A DNA stretch of 64,000 nucleotides, taken from assembly GCF_963977235.1 (NCBI RefSeq), contig NZ_CAXBOD010000004.1:62001-126000 (forward strand). Reading direction: 5' to 3'. The position numbers and the translations under genes are program-made. Positions 52,247 to 60,299 of the stretch are shown one piece after another. The stretch's first letter is position 1; the number at the start of each line of letters is the position of its first letter. This DNA comes from Albimonas sp963977235. Lineage in GTDB: Bacteria; Pseudomonadota; Alphaproteobacteria; Rhodobacterales; Rhodobacteraceae. The notes below the pieces were generated by a model. It did not search any database, was not told where the DNA came from, and worked only from the letters and a program-made list of their open reading frames with translations.

Positions 52247-53688
52247 CGGCCCTCGCCCGCCTCCGCGCCCCGGCGCCGGAGCGCCGCCGCAGCGCGCCCC
52301 CCGGCGCGCGGCCGGCGGACGACGGCCGGCCCCTGCCTGTTCCGACGCCCGCGCCCCTCCGGGCCCGCGCCGCCCGGCGGCTCCGGGGCGCGCTCGCCCA
52401 CCTGCTGGCCGCCGGTCTCGCGGCGCTTCTCCCCGCCGCCGCGCCCGCCCAGACCGCCGCCGACGCCCCTCGCCTGACGGTGGAGTTCGAGACGGACGAG
52501 ACCCTGCCCGGCCAGCCCCTGACCCTGCGCATGACCCTGCTGGTCCCCACCTTCCTGCCCGAGCCCCCGGTCTGGCCCAGCTTCGACGCGCCCAACCTGC
52601 GCGTGCGCCTGCCCTCGCGCGCCACCGGCCCGGTCAGCGGCCGGGTCGAAGGGCAGACCTGGTCGGGCCTCTCGCGGCGCTGGCAGATCGCGCCGCTGGC
52701 GCCGGGCGCCTACACCCTCCCCGCCTCGCAGATCGCCGTCACCTGGGCCGATCCCGACGCCCCCGGCGGCGCCCCCCTGCGCACGACCCTGACCACCCCC
52801 GCCATCGACTTCCGCGCCATCGTGCCCGAGGGGGCCGAGGACCTTTCCCCCTTCATCGCCGCCGCCGACCTGACGCTGGAGCGCAGGATCGAGGGCGAGC
52901 CGCAGGGGATGACCGCGGGCGAGGCCCTCTCGGTCACGCTGACCGCGACGATCGAGGGAGCCTCGCCGATGCTGCTGCCCCCGCTCGCGCCGCCGCCCGC
53001 GATCGAGGGGCTCGCCGCCTATCCCGACGAGCCCGAGCTGGTCGAGACGCAGGCGCGCGGCCGCCTCTCGGGAACCCGGACCGAGCGCATCTCCCTGCTT
53101 GCCCAGGGCGGCGGCGCGGGCGAGCTGCCGGCCCTCGCCCTGCGCTGGTGGGACATCGACGAGGCAAGGGTGAAGACCGCCGAGGTCCCGGCTGTCGCGA
53201 TCTCGGTCGAGGGTCCGCCCGCCGCCTCCGCCGCCGCGCCCGATCCCGCCGCGCGTCTGCGCCTGGCGCTGTGGGTCGGGGCGGGGGTGGCGGCGGCGCT
53301 GCTGGCCCTGTGGCTCGCCCGGCGGGCGGCGCCGCCCCTGCGCCGGGGCCTTGCTGCGCGCCGCGCCGCCCGGCTCGCCTCCGCCGCCCACGCCTGGGCG
53401 GGCCTGCAGGCCGCCCTGCGCGCCCGCGACGCCGCCGCCCTGCGCCCGGCGCTGGACCTGTGGGCGAGCCGCGTCGCGGGCGACCCGAGGCAGGCGCCCG
53501 CGGTGCAGTCCGCCCTTCTCGCGCTCGGCGCCGCGCGCTATGCGCCCGCGCCCACGGGCGACGCGTCGGCCTGGCGCGCGCTGGCCGCGGCGCTTGCCGA
53601 GGCCCGCCGCCGCCATCCGCCGCGCGAGGCCTCCCGGAGCCACGGCCCCGGGGTCCGCCACCTGCCCCCGCTCAATCCCGTCGGCTGA
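52243..53688 (+). CDS. BatD-like periplasmic/membrane protein
   Basis: 481 residues. Long Arg/Pro/Ala-rich N-terminus, hydrophobic segment with signal-like LAHLLAAGLAALLPAAAPAQ (about 50-69), then beta-rich periplasmic domains (LTVEFETDETLPGQPLTLRM, FIAAADLTLERRIEGEP, PMLLPPLAPPPAIEGL), a membrane helix (about 340-362) and a helical cytoplasmic end. Matches the BatD layout. The translated N-terminal 45 residues are unusual and a later start is possible, though the ATG overlap with the previous stop favours 52243. Last gene of the MoxR/Bat module. Confidence 0.85.
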   Translation: MTALARLRAPAPERRRSAPPGARPADDGRPLPVPTPAPLRARAARRLRGALAHLLAAGLAALLPAAAPAQTAADAPRLTVEFETDETLPGQPLTLRMTLLVPTFLPEPPVWPSFDAPNLRVRLPSRATGPVSGRVEGQTWSGLSRRWQIAPLAPGAYTLPASQIAVTWADPDAPGGAPLRTTLTTPAIDFRAIVPEGAEDLSPFIAAADLTLERRIEGEPQGMTAGEALSVTLTATIEGASPMLLPPLAPPPAIEGLAAYPDEPELVETQARGRLSGTRTERISLLAQGGGAGELPALALRWWDIDEARVKTAEVPAVAISVEGPPAASAAAPDPAARLRLALWVGAGVAAALLALWLARRAAPPLRRGLAARRAARLASAAHAWAGLQAALRARDAAALRPALDLWASRVAGDPRQAPAVQSALLALGAARYAPAPTGDASAWRALAAALAEARRRHPPREASRSHGPGVRHLPPLNPVG

Positions 53689-53828
53689 GCCGCCCCGCGG
53701 GCGAGGCCGGCGTGCCGACGAAGCCTCGCCGCCCCCCCGCCCTCCGGCTGCCCCTCAGGCGCGCAAGGCGCTTGCCCCCTCCGCCTCTCGCCGACAGACT
53801 TGCCGGCAAACAAGGGAGGAGGACCCCG

Positions 53829-54686
53829 ATGACCCGCAGGACGCAGATCCTGGCCGACGACCTCTGCTTTGGAGAGGGCCCGCGCTGGCATGACGGACGG
53901 TTGTGGCTGTCGGACATGCACGACCAGAAGGTGCTCGCCATCGCCCCCGACGGAACCCGGGAGGTGATGCTGACGCTCGAGGACCGGCCCAGCGGCCTCG
54001 GCTGGCTGCCCGACGGCGACCTGCTGGTGGTGGCGATGACCTCCCGCCGGCTGCTGCGGGCGGGGGGCGGCCGGATCTCGGTCCATGCCGAGCTGTGGGA
54101 CCTCGCCGACCACCATTGCAACGACCTGGTGGTGATGGCCGACGGCACGGCGTTCGTGGGCAACTTCGGCTTCGACCTCGAGGCGATGCTGCGCGGCGAG
54201 GCGGAGCCCGCTCCCACCCCCCTGATCCGCGTCGCCCCCGACGGCGCCGCCGAGCGGGTGGGCGAACCCCTCCACTTCCCCAACGGCATGGCGATCACCC
54301 CCGACAACAGGACCCTGATCGTGGGCGAGACGCAGGGCGGGCGTCTCTCGGCCTATGACCTCGGTCCGGGCGGCGCGCTGTCGAACTTCCGCACCTGGTC
54401 GGCGCCCGAGGGCCTGCGCCCCGACGGCATCTGCCTGGACGCCGAGGGCGCGGTCTGGGTCGCCTCCCCCCGCCGCGGCGCCTGCGTGCGCGTGGCCGAG
54501 GGCGGCCGGGTGCTCGACGAGATCCCCGTGGAAACCGAGGCCTACGCCTGCATGCTGGGCGGCGAGGACGGCCGCACCCTGCACATCCTCACCGCCGTGA
54601 ACCACGACCGCGAGGACACCCGCCGCCGCCGCGCCGGCCGGGTCGAGACGGTCCTTGTGGACGCCCCCCGCGCAGGCCTCCCCTGA
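53829..54686 (+). CDS. SMP-30/gluconolactonase family protein
   Basis: 285-residue six-bladed beta-propeller lactonase. Metal ligands can be placed by analogy with SMP-30: Glu in CFGEGPRWHDGRLWLSDMH (E16), Asn in HFPNGMAITPDN, Asp in RPDGICLDAEGAVW. Hydrolyses sugar or other lactones, commonly after a sugar dehydrogenase step; substrate unknown. AGGGAGGAG precedes the ATG. It lies 140 bases after the Bat module with no shared signal, so is probably separate. Confidence 0.9.
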   Translation: MTRRTQILADDLCFGEGPRWHDGRLWLSDMHDQKVLAIAPDGTREVMLTLEDRPSGLGWLPDGDLLVVAMTSRRLLRAGGGRISVHAELWDLADHHCNDLVVMADGTAFVGNFGFDLEAMLRGEAEPAPTPLIRVAPDGAAERVGEPLHFPNGMAITPDNRTLIVGETQGGRLSAYDLGPGGALSNFRTWSAPEGLRPDGICLDAEGAVWVASPRRGACVRVAEGGRVLDEIPVETEAYACMLGGEDGRTLHILTAVNHDREDTRRRRAGRVETVLVDAPRAGLP

Positions 54687-54753
54687 TCGGGCGAGGGCGG
54701 GGCGCCGCGAGGCCTCGCCGCTCCCCGCCCTCGCCCCGGAGCCCCGCCGGCAG

Positions 54754-54815
54754 CGGGGTCGGCGGGCGGGCGTCCCGTCCGCGAAGCGGGCGGCAGAGCC
54801 GCTCCGCCGACCCGC
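54754..54815. repeat. Intergenic palindromic repeat, copy 1
   Basis: 62-base GC-rich element also found at 57995-58056 with four mismatches. Outer arms GGGTCGGCGG (54756-54765) and CCGCCGACCC (54804-54813) are perfect; an inner hairpin forms from CCGTCCGC and GCGGGCGG. It lies between the convergent lactonase and hydrolase genes, where it may act as a two-way terminator. Confidence 0.65.
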
Positions 54816-54821
54816 GAACGC

Positions 54822-55811
54822 TCACCCCGCCCCGCCCCCCGCGCGAACCGGCGCCGCCGCGCCAGGCAATCCCACGGCGCGATCCGCCGCGCCAGGCGAT
54901 CCCACGGCGCGGTCCCCCGCGCCAGGCGCCCCCACGGCGCGTTCGAGGAACGCCATGATCTCCTCGATCAGCACCGGTCGCGCGCCGCCCTCGATCGGCG
55001 CGCTCGCCGGATAGAAATGCCCATGGCCGGGGACACGCGCCGAAACACAGGGCAACCCGGCCCCGGCCAGCGCCGCATGCAGCCCAGGCGCGGCGTCGCG
55101 GATCGCGGGCAGGTCGTCCTCGGCGGTGACCAGCAACACCGGGAAGGCCGCGCCCCCCGCCTCGCGATGCGCGCGCGCGAACCCCTCGGGCGCCGCGCCC
55201 GACAGGCAGATCACCCCGGCCGGATCGATGTCATGGGTCAGCGCCGCGCTGATCGCCAGCCGCGCCCCGGCCGAGAACCCGCCCAGCACGATCCGCGAGG
55301 GATCCACCCCGTGCCGCCGCGCCGCTCCGGCAAGGTATCGATAGGCCGCGGTCACGTCGTCGATGCCGCCCTCGATGGCCTCGCGCATCTCCTCCGGCCC
55401 GATCGGCGCCAACCCCAGCATCCCGCGCACCACCTGGATCCGATCCAGGTTCGCCTCGCCCGCCGTCATCGCCTGCGTGGGCCCCGGGTCCGGCCGCAGC
55501 TGCGCCAGTCGATAGCTCAGCGAGGCCGCCACATAGCCCTGACCCGCGAGCATCCGGCAATACTCGGCCATTGCGGTGCTGCGCCGGCCCGCCTCGTCCG
55601 CGAACCCGTCGTCCTGGCGCGAGCCGCGGTGGAACGCCCCGCCGAAGGCCAGCAGCACCGCCGCCCGCCCGCCGTCGGGCGCAGGCCCCGCGGGACGATA
55701 CAGGTCCAGTTCCAGCGCGACGCTCTCGGGCGCCGCGCCGTCCCGGCGCAGGGCGTGGCCGTAGACGATATCGGGCTCGACGACGACCTCGTGGCGGGGA
55801 GAGAGCGGCAT
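54822..55811 (-). CDS. Alpha/beta hydrolase (carboxylesterase-like)
   Basis: 329-residue hydrolase. LLAFGGAFHRGS is the oxyanion-hole region (HGG-like; here GGAFH), the nucleophile Ser is in LGGFSAGARLA (GxSxG), the acid is in VTAEDDLPAI and the His in VPGHGHFYP. No signal peptide. Start at 55811 because AAGGAG stands just upstream; an upstream alternative start would add 19 residues. The last 30 residues are three copies of a ten-residue unit (RAVGxPGAxD) made by a 30-base tandem repeat. Substrate unknown. Confidence 0.88.
   Translation of the reverse strand: MPLSPRHEVVVEPDIVYGHALRRDGAAPESVALELDLYRPAGPAPDGGRAAVLLAFGGAFHRGSRQDDGFADEAGRRSTAMAEYCRMLAGQGYVAASLSYRLAQLRPDPGPTQAMTAGEANLDRIQVVRGMLGLAPIGPEEMREAIEGGIDDVTAAYRYLAGAARRHGVDPSRIVLGGFSAGARLAISAALTHDIDPAGVICLSGAAPEGFARAHREAGGAAFPVLLVTAEDDLPAIRDAAPGLHAALAGAGLPCVSARVPGHGHFYPASAPIEGGARPVLIEEIMAFLERAVGAPGAGDRAVGSPGAADRAVGLPGAAAPVRAGGGAG
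54858..54947. repeat. 30-base tandem repeat, three copies, inside the hydrolase gene
   Basis: Units at 54858-54887, 54888-54917 and 54918-54947, each starting CGCGCCAGGC and containing CCCACGGCGCG, differing at a few bases. In frame (10 codons), they extend the C-terminus of the alpha/beta hydrolase. A length-variable tail is likely. Confidence 0.85.
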
Positions 55812-55976
55812 GGCGGGCTCCTTTGCGGCGACGGGAAGGCCCGAGCCTGCGGGATCCCCGCCCCGCACGCCACCGGTTTCGCCTCGCCGGCGCGCTGTCT
55901 TGCGTCGACCGCGACCGAGGCATGTCGATCCGCCACGGGCCTCCGCCGCGCCGCGCGCGGCGCATCGAAACGCGCC
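55812..55976. other. Gap between the two hydrolase-type genes
   Basis: 165 bases between two minus-strand genes. Apart from the AAGGAG ribosome site of the downstream gene I see no clear promoter, terminator or small gene. Confidence 0.4.
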
Positions 55977-57749
55977 CTACGCCCCGTGCTCGGCCAGGAA
56001 CTGGGCGACCGTCTCCAGCGCGCCCTGCCAGGCGGGCTCGCGGTCGACAAGGATGTGATTTCTGCTCTCGACCGGCACGAAGCAGGCGCCGGGAATGCCG
56101 CGCGCCACCGCGCGCGCCATCTCCAGCGGGATGCGCTGGTCGTCGCGCGCATGCAGCACGATCGTGGGCGCCTGCACCTGCGCCAGCCGCTCGCGCACGT
56201 CGATCCACCCGAACGCGTCCTGGAAGCGCGCCGCGTTGCAGGGCGAGGCGGTCAAACGCTGGAACTCGTCGAACCAGGCCAGCTCCTCATGCGTCGCGTC
56301 GGGCATGAAGGTCTGCGAGAAGATGTGCCGGTAGGCGGGGTTGTCGGTGCCCCAGCCCACCTCGGTCAACTGGCGCACGGCCTCGCGCCGGGCCTGCTCC
56401 TCCGCGCTCGCGTCCAGCCGCCAGCCCGCCGCATAGCTGCCGAACAGGATCAGCGCCGAGACCCGCTCGGGGTGACGCACGGCATACTCGATCGACACCG
56501 CCGCCCCCTGGGAGATCCCCAGCAGCGGAAAGCGCTCCAGCCCGAGGTGGTCGGCCACCGCCTCGAGGTCGGTGACGAACGCCTCGAAGCTCAGGTCGTC
56601 CACGTCCCAGTCCGAGAGGCCGCAGCCCCGCTCGTCATAGCGGATGAAGGTGCGCAGCCGCGCGATCTCGGCGAAGGTGCGTCCCCAGATCGGGCTGCCC
56701 CAGTCGTATTCCAGGTGATTGAGCCAGTTCGCGGCCTTCAGCATCGGCGGCCCCGAACCCACGCTCGCCCAGGCGATCTTCACCCGGTCCGAGGTGTCGC
56801 AGAAGCCGATCCGCTGGGCCCGCAGCGCGCGCGAGCGCGCCCGCGCTCCCGGCCGCCGCCCCGGTCCCGTGGCGACCAGCGGCGCCGCGGCGGCGTCCGC
56901 GGCCCGCCGGGCCGCCACCGCCGCCCGTCGCGCCGCCGAGGCGTCGCGCCCCCCCGGGGAGAGCAGCCCCGATGCGCCCTGACTCGAGGCGACGGCGTTC
57001 GAGGACGCCCCAGGCGAAACCGCAGCGCCGGACGTCCCCGATCCGCGCACCGTTCCGCTCAGCGGTATGGCGCCCGGCGCCCCGCCCGTCCCGCCCTCGC
57101 CGAAACCGGTCGCGCGCTCGCCAAAGCCGGTCACGCGCTCGCGCCGGGGCCGCTGCGCCTGCGCGCGCTCGTGCCGCTCGGCCCCCGCCGGGTCGGCCTC
57201 GCGCCACAGCCGCATCCACTTGTCCGCCGCCAGCCCCGACGTCTCGGGATGCAGGGCCAGCCGGCGCAGCAGTTCGACCCGCGCGGCGCCGGCATCCTCC
57301 CGCTCGGCCGCAAGCCAGGCGTCGAACCCCTCGACCCCGGCCCCGTCGAGCCCGTCGAACGGCGTCTCGTCCAGACTGCGGGCCATGTCCTCGAGCCTCG
57401 CCAGAGGCGCCCCCTCATCGGGCGCGCGCAGCAGGGCGTGGATCTCCAGCAGATCGACGCAGACCCGCTCGCCGTCGAAGCGCACCCGCTCCCGGTCGGC
57501 GACGATGCGCGGGCGGTCCGGCGCGTCGACCACCGGGCGCAGCTTGCTCAGCGACCAGCGAAGGGCGGCGCGAGGGTCGTCGGGCAGGTTCCAGAACAGC
57601 TCGCACAGGCGCTCGCGCCGATGCGGGCGCCCGGTCGCCACCAGCAGCGCCAGCAACGCGCGGGCCTTGCGCGAGGCGGGAAGCGGCGCCGTCACGCCCC
57701 CGGCTTCCACCCGGAGCTCGCCCAGCAAAGAGATCTTGAGATCCGTCAA
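55977..57749 (-). CDS. SARP/BTAD-type DNA-binding regulator fused to an alpha/beta hydrolase
   Basis: 590 residues in three parts. About 1-95: OmpR-like winged helix of SARP type (ISLLGELRVEAGGVTAPLPA, ARALLALLVATG, RRERLCELFWNLPDDPRAAL). About 96-185: bacterial transcriptional activation (BTAD) helices. About 186-315: low-complexity Gly/Ala/Arg linker. About 316-590: alpha/beta hydrolase with YDERGCGLSDWD, nucleophile S413 in LLGISQGAAVSIEY, acid in LHARDDQRIP and His in SRNHILVD. The triad looks complete, so the hydrolase half may be active or may sense a ligand. The only start in frame before the domain is a TTG at 57749 (a stop lies upstream). Target genes unknown. Confidence 0.85.
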   Translation of the reverse strand: MTDLKISLLGELRVEAGGVTAPLPASRKARALLALLVATGRPHRRERLCELFWNLPDDPRAALRWSLSKLRPVVDAPDRPRIVADRERVRFDGERVCVDLLEIHALLRAPDEGAPLARLEDMARSLDETPFDGLDGAGVEGFDAWLAAEREDAGAARVELLRRLALHPETSGLAADKWMRLWREADPAGAERHERAQAQRPRRERVTGFGERATGFGEGGTGGAPGAIPLSGTVRGSGTSGAAVSPGASSNAVASSQGASGLLSPGGRDASAARRAAVAARRAADAAAAPLVATGPGRRPGARARSRALRAQRIGFCDTSDRVKIAWASVGSGPPMLKAANWLNHLEYDWGSPIWGRTFAEIARLRTFIRYDERGCGLSDWDVDDLSFEAFVTDLEAVADHLGLERFPLLGISQGAAVSIEYAVRHPERVSALILFGSYAAGWRLDASAEEQARREAVRQLTEVGWGTDNPAYRHIFSQTFMPDATHEELAWFDEFQRLTASPCNAARFQDAFGWIDVRERLAQVQAPTIVLHARDDQRIPLEMARAVARGIPGACFVPVESRNHILVDREPAWQGALETVAQFLAEHGA

Positions 57750-58070
57750 CGCCCGGCCGCTCCCCCAACCGTTGAACCTTCCAATGGTCAGTTAGGGATA
57801 CCACCGCGGTCTCGCGCGCCGCAACGCCTCCGCGCATGTCATGCAGCGCGGGTTCATCGCCCCGCGCTTTTTATGGCTTCCCCGCCAAGGCCACCTCCCA
57901 CATCCCCTTGCCGACAGGGCCCGATCGCCTCGCCGAACCGGGACGACGCGCCCCCCGCGCCCTGACGCCCGCCCCCTGACGTCGCGCCCCGCGACGGGGT
58001 CGGCGGGCGGGCGTCCCGTCCGCGCAGCGGGCGGCAGAGCCGTCCCGCCGGCCCGCCCCGAACCCCGCCC
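57750..58070. other. Divergent gap between the BTAD-hydrolase gene and acuI
   Basis: About 320 bases. It holds palindromic repeat copy 2 (57995-58056) and, next to the BTAD gene, a short AT-richer stretch (57776-57800) that may carry that gene's minus-strand promoter; I cannot place its boxes. No small ORF is convincing. Confidence 0.4.
57995..58056. repeat. Intergenic palindromic repeat, copy 2
   Basis: 62 bases, 58 identical to the element at 54754-54815. The outer arms carry one mismatch here (GGGTCGGCGG against CCGCCGGCCC), so the fold should persist. It lies just upstream of the acuI promoter. Confidence 0.65.
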
Positions 58071-58099
58071 TTGTTTTTAGGAGACGCCCGGTCTAATCC
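58071..58099 (+). promoter_or_regulatory. Candidate promoter of the acuI-like gene
   Basis: TTGTTT (58071-58076), 17-base spacer, TAATCC (58094-58099). Further down, GACAGGC occurs twice ten bases apart (58148 and 58158) just before the AAGGAG ribosome site. Confidence 0.55.
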
Positions 58100-58177
58100 T
58101 TGCCGCAACCGCGCGGACCGCCCCCGGACCCTCCCGGCGGCCGGCCCTGACAGGCCCCGACAGGCAAGGAGACCCCG

Positions 58178-59170
58178 ATGTTCGACGCCATCCTCATCGA
58201 CAAGTCCGACGACGCCCAGACCGTCAAGCTGACCCAGGTGGACGACGCCGACCTGCCCGAGGGCGACGTGACCGTCCGCATCGCCGCCTCGACCCTCAAC
58301 TACAAGGACGCGCTCGCCATCACCGGCAAGAGCCCGGTGGTCCGCAAGTTCCCCATGGTCCCCGGCATCGACTTCTCCGGCGTGGTCGAGGACTCCGCCT
58401 CCCCCGACTGGAAGCCCGGCGATCGCGTCGTGCTCAACGGCTGGGGCGTGGGCGAGACTCACTGGGGCGGCCTCGCCGGCAAGGCCCGCGTGAAGTCCGA
58501 GTGGCTGGTGCCGCTCCCCGAGGCCTTCTCGATGCGCCAGGCCATGGCCATCGGCACCGCGGGCTACACATCGATGCTCTGCGTCATGGCGCTCGAGCGC
58601 CAGGGCGTCACCCCCGACAAGGGCCCGATCCTGGTCACCGGCGCGGCCGGCGGCGTCGGCAGCGTGGCCGTCGCCCTGCTCGCCAGGCTCGGCCACGAGG
58701 TCCACGCCGTCACCGGCCGCCCCGAGGAATCGGACTACCTCAAGGCGCTGGGCGCTTCCGAGATCCTCGACCGCTCCGAGTTCTCCGAGAAGGGCCGCCC
58801 GCTCGGCAAGGAGCGCTGGGCCGGCGCCGTCGACGTGGCCGGCGGCCAGGTGCTCGCCAACGTGCTCTCCCAGATCCGCTACCGCGGCGCGGTCGCGGCC
58901 TGCGGTCTGGCCGCCGGCATGGGCCTGCCCGCCTCCGTCGCGCCCTTCATCCTGCGCAACGTGACGCTCGCCGGCGTCGACTCGGTGATGTGCCCCAGGG
59001 CCGACCGGATCGAGGCCTGGACCCGTCTCGCCGCCGACCTCGACCCCAGGCTGCTGGACTCGATGACCCACGAGGTCCCGCTCGCCGAGGCGATCCCCAC
59101 CTGCGACAAGCTCCTCGCCGGCCAGGTCCGCGGCCGCGCCGTGGTGCCGATCGACGCCTCGATCTCCTGA
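58178..59170 (+). CDS. acuI: Acryloyl-CoA reductase-type oxidoreductase (AcuI/YhdH family)
   Basis: 330-residue MDR reductase, the usual AcuI/YhdH length. Diagnostic segments: ASTLNYKDALAITGKSPVVR (about 37-56), VPGIDFSGVVEDS, LNGWGVGETHWGGLAGKARV and the NADPH loop VTGAAGGVGSVAVALLARLG. Known AcuI enzymes reduce acryloyl-CoA to propionyl-CoA with NADPH, detoxifying acrylate made from DMSP or other sources. No DMSP lyase gene is visible. An AcuR-like TetR gene lies 2 kb downstream. The symbol is by family likeness, not proven function. Confidence 0.85.
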   Translation: MFDAILIDKSDDAQTVKLTQVDDADLPEGDVTVRIAASTLNYKDALAITGKSPVVRKFPMVPGIDFSGVVEDSASPDWKPGDRVVLNGWGVGETHWGGLAGKARVKSEWLVPLPEAFSMRQAMAIGTAGYTSMLCVMALERQGVTPDKGPILVTGAAGGVGSVAVALLARLGHEVHAVTGRPEESDYLKALGASEILDRSEFSEKGRPLGKERWAGAVDVAGGQVLANVLSQIRYRGAVAACGLAAGMGLPASVAPFILRNVTLAGVDSVMCPRADRIEAWTRLAADLDPRLLDSMTHEVPLAEAIPTCDKLLAGQVRGRAVVPIDASIS

Positions 59171-59255
59171 GCCAGCCTGCCCCCGCCCCGGCCCCGCGCC
59201 GGGGCGGCCCGCCCCACCGCCCGCGCCCGCCGCGCCACCTTCAGGATCCCGCTCC

Positions 59256-59831
59256 ATGACCGCCGACCTGCCGATCAGCCGCTTTCCCGTCCCCTCCCTC
59301 GCCGAGATGCCCGACGACATCCGCGAGCGGATCGAGGCCGTGCAGGAGAAGTCCGGCTTCATCCCCAACGTGTTCCTCGCGCTCGCCCACCGCCCCGACG
59401 AGTTCCGCGCCTTCTTCGCCTATCACGACGCGCTGATGGACAAGCCCGGCAACCTCACCAAGGCCGAGCGCGAGATGATCGTGGTCGCCACCTCCAACGT
59501 GAACCAGTGCCAGTACTGCGTCGTCGCCCACGGCGCGATCCTCCGGATCCGCGCCAAGGACCCGCTGATCGCCGACCAGGTCGCGGTCAACTACCGCAAG
59601 GCCGACATCACCCCCCGCCAGCGGGCGATGCTCGACTTCGCCATGAAGGTCTCCCAGTCCGCGCAGGAGGTCGGCGAGCCCGATTTCGAGACCCTGAAGT
59701 CCCACGGCTTCGACGAGGACGACATCTGGGACATCACCGGCATCGCCGCCTTCTTCGCCCTGTCGAACCGGGTGGCCAACGTCTCGGGCATGCGCCCGAA
59801 CCCCGAGTTCTACGCCATGGGCCGCGGCTGA
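59256..59831 (+). CDS. Peroxidase-related enzyme (AhpD/carboxymuconolactone decarboxylase fold)
   Basis: 191 residues. AhpD-like CxxC motif with the proton-relay His: NQCQYCVVAHGAILRI (about 86-101), preceded by LTKAEREMIVVATSNVN. The N-terminus ISRFPVPSLAEMPDDIRERI is that of the uncharacterised peroxidase-related group. Probably a small thiol peroxidase or reductase partner. It lies 85 bases after acuI and is followed by another AhpD-type gene, so a shared role in handling reactive or electrophilic compounds is plausible (inference). Confidence 0.88.
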   Translation: MTADLPISRFPVPSLAEMPDDIRERIEAVQEKSGFIPNVFLALAHRPDEFRAFFAYHDALMDKPGNLTKAEREMIVVATSNVNQCQYCVVAHGAILRIRAKDPLIADQVAVNYRKADITPRQRAMLDFAMKVSQSAQEVGEPDFETLKSHGFDEDDIWDITGIAAFFALSNRVANVSGMRPNPEFYAMGRG

Positions 59832-59842
59832 GGAGAAACGCC

Positions 59843-60211
59843 ATGCTGGTCGACTGGATCTCCTACCTGCGCGAGGGCCGGCGCGCCGGCGCGAAGCTCG
59901 CCAAGGCCAACCCCAAGATGGTCGAGGGCTACCAGGCCCTCTCGGCCGGGCAGAACGGCAACGGCGCGCTCGACGCCCGCACGCGGGAGCTGATCGCGCT
60001 GGCGGTCGCCGTGACCACCCGCTGCGACACCTGCATCGCGGTCCACGCCCAGCGCGCCCGCGAGGCCGGCGTGACCGAGGCCGAGCTCGCCGACGCCATG
60101 GGCACGGCCGTGGCGCTGAACGCCGGCGCCGCCTACAGCTACGCCATGCGCACGCTCGAGGCCTTCGACCAGTTCGGCGAGAAGACCCCCGCCGAGCCGT
60201 CCGCCCGGTGA
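59843..60211 (+). CDS. Carboxymuconolactone decarboxylase family protein (AhpD-like)
   Basis: 122 residues, a single CMD domain. Redox-type motif TTRCDTCIAVHAQRAREAGV (CxxC plus His, about 61-80), preceded by LDARTRELIALAVAV. The presence of CxxCxxxH suggests an alkylhydroperoxidase-like rather than a decarboxylase role. GAGGAG precedes the ATG, eleven bases after the previous stop, so both are one unit. Confidence 0.9.
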   Translation: MLVDWISYLREGRRAGAKLAKANPKMVEGYQALSAGQNGNGALDARTRELIALAVAVTTRCDTCIAVHAQRAREAGVTEAELADAMGTAVALNAGAAYSYAMRTLEAFDQFGEKTPAEPSAR

Positions 60212-60299
60212 CCTCCCCGGCGTCCCTCCGCGCCGCCGCCCCCGGGGCTCCCCGGGGGCGGCCAGGGACACGCGCATCGCCGCGCCGCGGGGCCCGTCG

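Noticed and set aside
54858..54947. Regular 30-base repeats as a possible CRISPR array
   Set aside because: The units are contiguous without spacers, lie in frame inside a gene and there are no cas genes.
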